From: Meandrina meandrites
Taxonomy: Eukaryota > Cnidaria > Anthozoa > Scleractinia > Meandrinidae
Length of the DNA: 64,000 nt
Reading direction: 5' to 3'
Assembly (NCBI GenBank): GCA_963693305.1
Contig: OY855915.1
Location: 4,144,618-4,208,617, forward strand
The notes beneath the pieces were generated by a model. The model did not search any database, was not told the DNA's origin, and worked only from the letters and a program-made list of their open reading frames with translations. Shown piece after piece: positions 55,741 through 64,000 of this stretch (positions are counted from its first letter, which is position 1; every line of letters begins with the position of its first letter). The position numbers were made by a program, and so were the translations under genes.

Positions 55741-58700
55741 ATTAATAGCAATAGCAATAGTGATAGTGATAGTGATAGTAATAGTAATAGTAATAGAATT
55801 AGTAATAGTAATAGTGATAGTGATATAGTGATAGTAATAGTAATAGAATTAGTAATAGTTATAGTGATAGTGATAGTGATATAGTGATATAGTGATAGTA
55901 ATAGTAATAGAATTAGTAATAGTTATAGTGATAGTGATATAAAGATAGTAATAGTAATAGAATTAGTAATAGTTATAGTGATAGTGATGTGATAGTGATA
56001 TAGTGATAGTAATAGTAATAGTAATAGAATTAATAATAGTAATAGTGATAGTGATAGTGATATAGTGATAGTGATATAGTGATAGTGATATAGTGATAGT
56101 AATAGTAATAGAATTAGTAATAGTTATAGTAATAGTGATAGTGATATAGTGATAGTAATAGTAATAGAATTAGTAATAGTTATAGTGATAGTGATATAGT
56201 GATAGTGATATAGTGATAGTAATAGTAATAGTAATAGAATTAATAATAGTAATAGTGATAGTGATAGTGATATAGTGATAGTGATATAGTGATAGTGATA
56301 TAGTGATAGTAATAGTAATAGTAATAGAATTAGTAATAGTAATAGTGATAGTGATATAGTGATAGTAATAGTAATAGAATTAGTAATAGTTATAGTGATA
56401 ATGATATAGTGATAGTAATAGTAATAGTAATAGTAATAGAATTAGTAATAGTAATAGTGATAGTGATATAGTGATAGTGATAGTAATAGAATTAGTAATA
56501 GTAATAGAATTAGTAATAGTAATAGTGATAGTGATATAGTGATAGTAATAGTAATAGAATTAGTAATAGTAATAGTGATAGTGATATAGTGATAGTAATA
56601 GTAATAGAATTAGTAATAGTAATAGTGATAGTGATATAGTGATAGTAATAGTAATAGAATTAGTAATAGTAATAGTGATAGTGATATAGTGATAGTAATA
56701 GTAATAGAATTAGTAATAGTAATAGTGATAGTGATATAGTGATAGTAATAGTAATAGAATTAGTAATAGTTATAGTGATAATGATATAGTGATAGTAATA
56801 GTAATAGTAATAGAATTAGTAATAGTAATAGTGATAGTGATATAGTGATAGTAATAGTAATAGAATTAGTAATAGTAATAGTGATATAGTGATAGTAATA
56901 GTAATAGAATTAGTAATAGTAATAGTGATAGTGATATAGTGATAGTAATAGTAATAGAATTAGTAATAGTTATAGTCATAGTGATATAGTGATAGTGATA
57001 TAGTGATAGTAATAGTAATAGTAATAGAATTAATAATAGTAATAGTGATAGTGATAGTGATATAGTGATAGTGATATAGTGATAGTGATATAGTGATAGT
57101 AATAGTAATAGTAATAGAATTAGTAATAGTAATAGTGATAGTGATATAGTGATAGTAATAGTAATAGAATTAGTAATAGTTATAGTGATAATGATATAGT
57201 GATAGTAATAGTAATAGTAATAGAATTAGTAATAGTAATAGTGATAGTGATATAGTGATAGTGATAGTAATAGAATTAGTAATAGTAATAGAATTAGTAA
57301 TAGTAATAGTGATAGTGATATAGTGATAGTGATATAGTGATAGTAATAGTAATAGAATTAGTAATAGTTATAGTGATATAAAGATAGTAATAGTAATAGA
57401 ATTAGTAATACTTATAGTGATAGTGATGTGATAGTGATATAGTGATAGTAATAGTAATAGTAATAGAATTAATAATAGTAATAGTGATAGTGATAGTGAT
57501 ATAGTGATAGTGATATAGTGATAGTAATAGTAATAGAATTAGTAATAGTAATAGTGATAGTGATATAGTGATAGTAATAGTAATAGAATTAGTAATAGTT
57601 ATAGTGATAGTGATAGTGATATAGTGATATAGTGATAGTAATAGTAATAGAATTAGTAATAGTTATAGTGATAGTGATAGTGATATAGTGATATAGTGAT
57701 AGTAATAGTAATAGAATTAGTAATAGTTATAGTGATAGTGATATAAAGATAGTAATAGTGATAGTTAAAAGGAATACTACCATTAATAGCAATAGCAATA
57801 GTGATAGTGATAGTGATAGTAATAATAGTAATAGTAATAGAATTAGTAATAGTAATAGTGATAGTGATATAGTGATAGTAATAGTAATAGAATTAGTAAT
57901 AGTTATAGTGATAGTGATAGTGATATAGTGATATAGTGATAGTAATAGTAATAGAATTAGTAATAGTTATAGTGATAGTGATATAAAGATAGTAATAGTA
58001 ATAGAATTAGTAATAGTTATAGTGATAGTGATGTGATAGTGATATAGTGATAGTAATAGTAATAGTAATAGAATTAATAATAGTAATAGTGATAGTGATA
58101 GTGATATAGTGATAGTGATATAGTGATAGTGATATAGTGATAGTAATAGTAATAGAATTAGTAATAGTTATAGTAATAGTGATAGTGATATAGTGATAGT
58201 AATAGTAATAGAATTAGTAATAGTTATAGTGATAGTGATATAGTGATAGTGATATAGTGATAGTAATAGTAATAGTAATAGAATTAATAATAGTAATAGT
58301 GATAGTGATAGTGATATAGTGATAGTGATATAGTGATAGTGATATAGTGATAGTAATAGTAATAGTAATAGAATTAGTAATAGTAATAGTGATAGTGATA
58401 TAGTGATAGTAATAGTAATAGAATTAGTAATAGTTATAGTGATAATGATATAGTGATAGTAATAGTAATAGTAATAGAATTAGTAATAGTAATAGTGATA
58501 GTGATATAGTGATAGTGATAGTAATAGAATTAGTAATAGTAATAGAATTAGTAATAGTAATAATGATAGTGATATAGTGATAGTAATAGTAATAGAATTA
58601 GTAATAGTAATAGTGATAGTGATATAGTGATAGTAATAGTAATAGAATTAGTAATAGTAAGAGTGATAGTGATATAGTGATAGTAATAGTAATAGAATTA

Positions 58701-60099
58701 GTAATAGTAATAGTGATAGTGATATAGTGATAGTAATAGTAATAGAATTAGTAATAGTAATAGTGATAGTGATATAGTGATAGTAATAGTAATAGAATTA
58801 GTAATAGTTATAGTGATAATGATATAGTGATAGTAATAGTAATAGTAATAGAATTAGTAATAGTAATAGTGATAGTGATATAGTGATAGTAATAGTAATA
58901 GAATTAGTAATAGTAATAGTGATAGTGATATAGTGATAGTAATAGTAATAGAATTAGTAATAGTAATAGTGATAGTGATATAGTGATAGTAATAGTAATA
59001 GAATTAGTAATAGTTATAGTGATAGTGATATAGTGATAGTGATATAGTGATAGTAATAGTAATAGTAATAGAATTAATAATAGTAATAGTGATAGTGATA
59101 GTGATATAGTGATAGTGATATAGTGATAGTGATATAGTGATAGTAATAGTAATAGTAATAGAATTAGTAATAGTAATAGTGATAGTGATATAGTGATAGT
59201 AATAGTAATAGAATTATTAATAGTTATAGTGATAATGATATAGTGATAGTAATAGTAATAGTAATAGAATTAGTAATAGTAATAGTGATAGTGATATAGT
59301 GATAGTGATAGTAATAGAATTAGTAATAGTAATAGAATTAGTAATAGTAATAGTGATAGTGATATAGTGATAGTGATATAGTGATAGTAATAGTAATAGA
59401 ATTAGTAATAGTTATAGTGATATAAAGATAGTAATAGTAATAGAATTAGTAATAGTTATAGTGATAGTGATGTGATAGTGATATAGTGATAGTAATAGTA
59501 ATAGTAATAGAATTAATAATAGTAATAGTGATAGTGATAGTGATATAGTGATAGTGATATAGTGATAGTGATATAGTGATAGTAATAGTAATAGAATTAG
59601 TAATAGTTATAGTGATAGTGATATAGTGATAGTAATAGTAATAGTAATAGAATTAGTAATAGTAATAGTGATAGTGATATAGTGATAGTAATAGTAATAG
59701 AATTAGTAATAGTAATAGTGATAGTGATATAGTGATAGTAATAGTAATAGAATTAGTAATAGTAATAGTGATAGTGATATAGTGATAGTAATAGTAATAG
59801 TAATAGAATTAGTAATAGTTATAGTGATAGTGATATAGTGATAGTGATATAGTGATAGTAATAGTAATAGAATTAGTAATAGTTATAGTGATAGTGATAT
59901 AGTGATTGTGATATAGTGATAGTAATAGTAATAGAGTTAGTAATAGTTATAGTAGTAGTAACAGCAAAACATACAAAAGCAATAGTGATAGTAATAGTGA
60001 TAGTGATAGTGATAGTGATAGTAACAGTAACAGTAATAGTAACAGTAATATTAATATTAATAGTAATAGTAATAGTAATTGTAACAGTAATAGTAATAG
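55741..60099. repeat. 4.36-kb hexamer-derived satellite with higher-order repeats
   Basis: Built of AGTAAT and AGTGAT hexamers with ATAGAATT, ATAGTTAT and GATATAGTGAT variants that recur in fixed order. A 50-base period is plain at 56520-56760 and 58600-58800. A larger duplication of about 2041 bases is shown by the unique string TTAAAAGGAATACTACCATT, found at about 55724 and again at about 57765. It replaces the 300-base tracts upstream of B and C. Confidence 0.92.
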
Positions 60100-60215
60100 C
60101 TTGATTTTGATAGCAGTGTATTTAACTATATGTTTTCCAAATTTGATCTAGGTAGTGAGGATTTATTAGAATCTTAAAAAATGAGTTGTTTTGTTTTGTT
60201 TGTTGTTTTTAGTAA
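60100..60215 (+). repeat. Partial duplicate of the leader region of copy D
   Basis: Matches part of the leader (CTTGATTTTGATAGCAGTGT, TTTGATCTAGGTAGTGAGG, AAAATGAGTTG) that recurs in its usual place at about 60509-60600. It lies between two hexamer tracts. Confidence 0.65.
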
Positions 60216-60423
60216 TACCAAAAGTAATAGTAATAGAAATAGCAATAGCAATATTAATAGTTATAGTAATAATAATAGTAATAGTGATAGTGATAGTAAT
60301 AGCAATAGCAATAGCAATAGCAATAGCCATAGTGTACCAGTAACAGTAGCAGTAGCAGTGACAATAACAGTAACAGTAATAATAACAGTAGCAGTGACAG
60401 TGACAGTGACAGTAATAGTAATA
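60216..60423. repeat. Second, degenerate hexamer tract
   Basis: About 210 bases of AGTAAT/AGCAAT/AGTGAC hexamers just before the leader of D. Confidence 0.85.
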
Positions 60424-60781
60424 GTCAGTGAGTAAGTCAGTGTGTAAACTGTAGTATTGTAAGAGATGTAAGTATCGTGTAGTTAATTATTGCTAGTGGT
60501 GTAAGTAGCTTGGTTTTGATAGCAGTGTATGTAACTGTGTGTTTTTCTAAATTAAGAAAGGTATTGTTTTAGATCTAGATAGTGGGGATTCATTAGAATC
60601 AATTAGAATTGTCTACCTACCCATCTGAAAAGTAACAGAAACTATTTAAAAATATCATTGTTGCCCTGCTCATGATTTTGTGTTCTTTTCTATATAGGCA
60701 AATAAGCATCCCCACCCGATCCCTCCTTTGTTAATTATTATAATTACTTACTTATTTAAGGTATTTTATATTAATTCATAG
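60424..60781 (+). promoter_or_regulatory. Conserved leader region of copy D
   Basis: Donor GAGAT|GTAAGTAT with GT at 60468, acceptor-like TTCATAG before the ATG. It diverges more from B and C than they do from each other. Confidence 0.45.
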
Positions 60782-62645
60782 ATGTCACGTGACTATCGAA
60801 AGTCTCCGGTGGATTTGCGAAGTAAGATCGGGGGTCACGGTCGGAAGCGCAGGTCCAAACATTTGCCGAGGATTGATGTCCCTAAACGAAGAAGAACAGA
60901 AGGTGGAAAAGGGACGGGCAATACCACTCGGCCCATTGGGTTCAAAGAACTAGAAAACATCTGTAAGGAAGGCCTCTCAGAAAACAGCATTTTAGGACTG
61001 GCTAACAAAGCTGAAAAGTTCGAAGCCCTGTTAGCTTTAGAAGAAATTAGACCTGATTTGTTGAAGCTTGTAGTTTCTGCTTTTCGTATTTTATGTTCAG
61101 CGAATAACCTAATGAAGGAAAACGCAGAGAAGTTGTTACGCTCCCCCATAGCAAAGAAGTTTATGACAGGGACTGTTCTTTCAAGTTTTATCAACAAAAT
61201 GCCTCATTCTGATTGCTGGAAGGACGAAGGCGATCGTGTCTCTGTGGTAAGTGATTTGACGGAAATATTTCTCGCGCTGATTCAGAGGTTCGGTGAGAGC
61301 ATAGTGCATGGCCTGCCGCTTCCCCAGCTAAGTGCTTCATTGGATGAGCTTAAGAAGATGAATCTCATCGAAGACGCCAGTAATCTTGACAAGAAAATCC
61401 GACAAGTCCACGAGTTGAAAACTGAGGTGATTCGACAGGCTAAGTCCTCACATGAACAAGAATCGGGGGTCGAGCCTCCGCAGAATTTCAGGGAACTGAG
61501 CGTCATTCCACAAGCAGCAGACCTTTGTTTCAGGCCTTTTCTTCGTGAAAACATCACAGACAGAAAGTTCAAGGATTTGGAACATTATCTCGACGTGCAG
61601 TTTCGCCTTCTGAGAGAGGACTTTGTAATGCCCCTTCGCGACGGAATAAGACAATTGTCGAAGGAAAGCTACACCCTGAAAACGATGTCTGCAGGTAAAG
61701 GTAAACGCGCTAATGACGTCTCTGTATACCATGACGTCACAGTCCTGTATCCGGTATGCAGCAGGAAAGGACGGGTTTACAGAATCAGGTTTGACTCGTC
61801 TCATCCAAAGGTAATGCGAGTCAACTGGGAAAGATCCAAACGGCTCAAATTTGGCACCTTGGTTTGCCTTTCTTCAGACGAGTTTAGAACACTTGTCTTC
61901 GCAACCGTTGAAAATCGAGATGCGGAAGGGCTAAATGTCGGTGAATTAGAAGTACGTTTTGAAAATGTTGGCACAGAAGAGATAAACCAGTTTGTCCAGG
62001 GAAAGGCGGCGTTTGTCATGATAGAGTCACCTGCTTATTTCGAAGCGTACAGACACGTACTGGAAGCCTTGAAAGAAATTAAGCCTGACGAATTGCCTTT
62101 CCAGAAGCAGATTGTTGAATGCTGTCAGGACGTTGGGCCTCCTGAATATCAAGTCAGAAAAGGTAACAACAGTGCGTTTGCGTTTAATTTCACTGGCGTC
62201 TTAGCTGTGGAAGCCCCAGTAAATCTAGTGGGTCCTGTTTCTTCTTCTGAGATTACACTGGACTCAAGCTCGCAGGAGAGTCAGCCCGGAAGTGGCAATA
62301 GCAAAGATCCTTCAACTGACGTGGAAGTTCCAATGGACGAGATACCTTCAGCTCAAGTCAAACAGGAGTGTATTTTTGACGCCCATAATTGGCCTGACAG
62401 TGAAAGCCTGGGCTTTGATGAGTCCCAGATGAGGGCATTCAAAATGGCGCTGACCAAAAAGTTTGCTGTCGTTCAAGGGCCGCCGGGGACTGGTAAGACG
62501 TATGTGGGCTTGAAGATCGCTCGTGTTTTTTTGCAGACAGCCTCACTTTGGGAGAACGAGGAGGAACGGTCACCAATCTTGATGGTGTCTTACACAAACC
62601 ACGCCTTGGATCAATTCCTGGAAGGTCTCCTGTCAACGACAAAAG
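60782..62645 (+). CDS. ZNFX1: Copy D exon 1
   Basis: 1864 nt as in B and C. Donor ACAAAAG|GTGAAA. An unspliced read stops at 62657-62659. Confidence 0.94.
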
Positions 62646-64000
62646 GTGAAATATTTTAATGGTTTATTTCATTTGACACATCTGACTCGTCAACGCCATT
62701 TTTACTATTTTTGCTCATTCAGCATACAAGCATTACAAACTCGTCAGCAAACGCAACGTCATCGTTATGTTCACTTGCCAAGGTCATCGCATCTTTTGCA
62801 ATTTTAGTTACGACTTTTCTCGTTGAGAGGAAACTTTAAAAACCACTCTAGTTTATTTTAAACGTTAGTTGTAGTTGAGACCAAATTTAGTGATTTAAAG
62901 GGACGCTGTCACGGACATTTTTTGGCGTTTTTAGTAAAAGACCACCAAAATTATAACTAAGTACTTTCAACCATGCAGGAAATGCTCCTAGAATGTAAAG
63001 GGAAGAATATCTAGCAAATTGTTTAAAGAAGAGCGTAACCGTAAATAGTTTTCAGCAATTTTTCCAAACCACAAGGAAAGAACTTGAAAAAGTCAGGCTG
63101 ACTTTTTCAAGTTGAGGTCAAAAGCTCCCGATGGTATCACAGTGATATCACTGTATATTTAGCTTGCATACACTGGTCTAGCAATTTTAAGAAAACTTGA
63201 CCACTGTCAATAGGTTTCCAATGGTGTAAAATGTTTACGGGCAATTGAATTTTTGAACTTCTGCTCGTAACAGTGTCCCTTTAACAACTCTGGTTCTAAT
63301 AAAATTGCATCAGAAAGTAGGTAGAAGTCTTACCTTTGCAATTAAGCATATTTTTGCTAAAGACCAAGCAGAAAAGAGAACGGCGTTTGTAAAAAGAAGT
63401 ATTTTCGTTGTCTTTATGAGCAACTTAAGGGCAACTTTCTGAGAAATGCTGAGCAACTTGTGGACAGCCTTACTGTACCTATTACCAAAATAGTTCGGGA
63501 TTTTTTGAGGAGTTGTAAATGCAAAGACTATTGCTGCTTCTTCAGCCAGGCGTTCATAGTATAAATGTTACAAAAATTGGTATTTTGTGTATAGGTTGTC
63601 GAATAATCCACTAGAACGTCCTAAAGGAAGATCTCTATTTCATATGGATGTGTCTACAGATAAGCAAGTCTATAGGACAGGTCTATAGGAATGCCCTCTC
63701 CTTTCAAACAAGAAGGAAATCAGTTTAGATAGAACTGAAGTGGTACGATTCGATTTGTATTTATGCAAGTACTTGGTGAATTGAGGTTTTTCTCGTCTTT
63801 TTAATTTTTAGATGTTGTTCGTGTTGGTGGCCGCAGCAGAAATAACAAACTCGACGACTTCTCTTTGAAGAATCTTCAGAAAATAATGCGTCGAAACAGA
63901 GAGGTTCCAGAACAAATTTACAGAGCCAGAATGCAAATTGAGATAGAAACTGGAAGGCAAAGAGGATTTTTCGAAAGATCTTCCAAGTTGCTAAGAACCT
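60782..64000 (+). CDS. ZNFX1: ZNFX1-like RNA helicase, copy D (5' part only)
   Basis: Exon 1 (60782-62645) and the first 189 bases of exon 2 (63812-64000) encode 684 residues in frame; the gene runs off the right edge. It carries the N-terminal region, GPPGTGKT (566-573) and YTNHALDQFL, then DVVRVGGRSRNNKLD after the splice. It is the most distinct copy: for instance SKESYTLKTMSAGKGKRA replaces TKKGKSLETSSGGKAKRT, and QGKAAF replaces EGEATF. No frame disruptions are seen. Intron 1 (62646-63811) lacks the SINE and has a MITE. Function inferred as for B. Confidence 0.93.
62899..63280. mobile_element. TTAA-flanked MITE in intron 1 of copy D
   Basis: TTAA at 62895-62898 and 63281-63284. Ends AGGGACGCTGTCACGG and CGTAACAGTGTCCCT. 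Introns of B (about 19876) and C (about 38848) have the empty site ATTTAACAACTCTGG, so the insertion is specific to D. 382 bases, non-coding. Confidence 0.85.
63812..64000 (+). CDS. ZNFX1: Copy D exon 2, 5' end
   Basis: Acceptor TTAATTTTTAG before 63812; encodes VVRVGGRSRNNKLDDFSLKN and following residues to the window edge. Confidence 0.93.

Overview
The window is animal nuclear DNA: AT-rich, with large coding exons split by GT/AG introns, abundant non-LTR retrotransposon debris, a tRNA-derived SINE, short terminal-inverted-repeat transposons (MITEs), long microsatellites and interstitial TTAGGG repeats. The protein family, the few-intron gene structure and the repeat types suggest a cnidarian, most likely an anthozoan such as a stony coral. 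That assignment is an inference, because there is no ribosomal or mitochondrial marker here.

The dominant feature is a head-to-tail array, all on the + strand, of at least four paralogues of ZNFX1 (NFX1-type zinc-finger-containing protein 1), an SF1 (Upf1-like) RNA helicase. Copy A enters from the left edge and keeps only its last exons (1-5289, 420 residues). Copy B (17763-27153, 1836 residues) and copy C (36735-45947, 1835 residues) are complete five-exon genes. Copy D (60782 to the right edge) has exon 1 and the start of exon 2. Each complete protein has an N-terminal ZNFX1-type region, a helicase core (GPPGTGKT, VEEAAE, GDHQQL, QHRMRPE, VDNFQGEE, ALSRAKKG), a Cys/His-rich NFX1-type finger block, a CPRCKT segment, a helical region and a C-terminal RZ-type zinc finger. 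In other animals ZNFX1 acts in antiviral RNA sensing (vertebrates) and in small-RNA inheritance (nematode), so the array looks like a lineage-specific expansion of an RNA-defence gene.

Spacers: A-B (5290-17762), B-C (27154-36734) and C-D (45948-60781) are related but rearranged. The right part of A-B (about 9160-17762) recurs almost unchanged in B-C (about 29150-36734), and the near-identity continues through exon 1 into intron 1. C-D carries an older version that lacks the LINE fragments, the long TTAGGG tract and about 2.3 kb of sequence. The left part of A-B (about 6100-8000) instead matches C-D (about 46430-48260). The genes therefore sit in a mosaic shaped by repeated unequal exchange or gene conversion.

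Post-duplication changes can be dated by comparing the copies. They include a 1480-bp foldback transposon upstream of B; a retroposon inside an (ATT)n tract upstream of C; a TTAA-flanked MITE in intron 1 of D; a MITE directly after the stop of A; expansion of a hairpin-rich satellite (about 600-660 bp monomers) to roughly seven units between C and D; and growth of a 300-bp (AGTAAT)n microsatellite to a 4.36-kb higher-order array just upstream of D.

No convincing gene other than the ZNFX1 copies is present. A few weak open frames are listed with low confidence.
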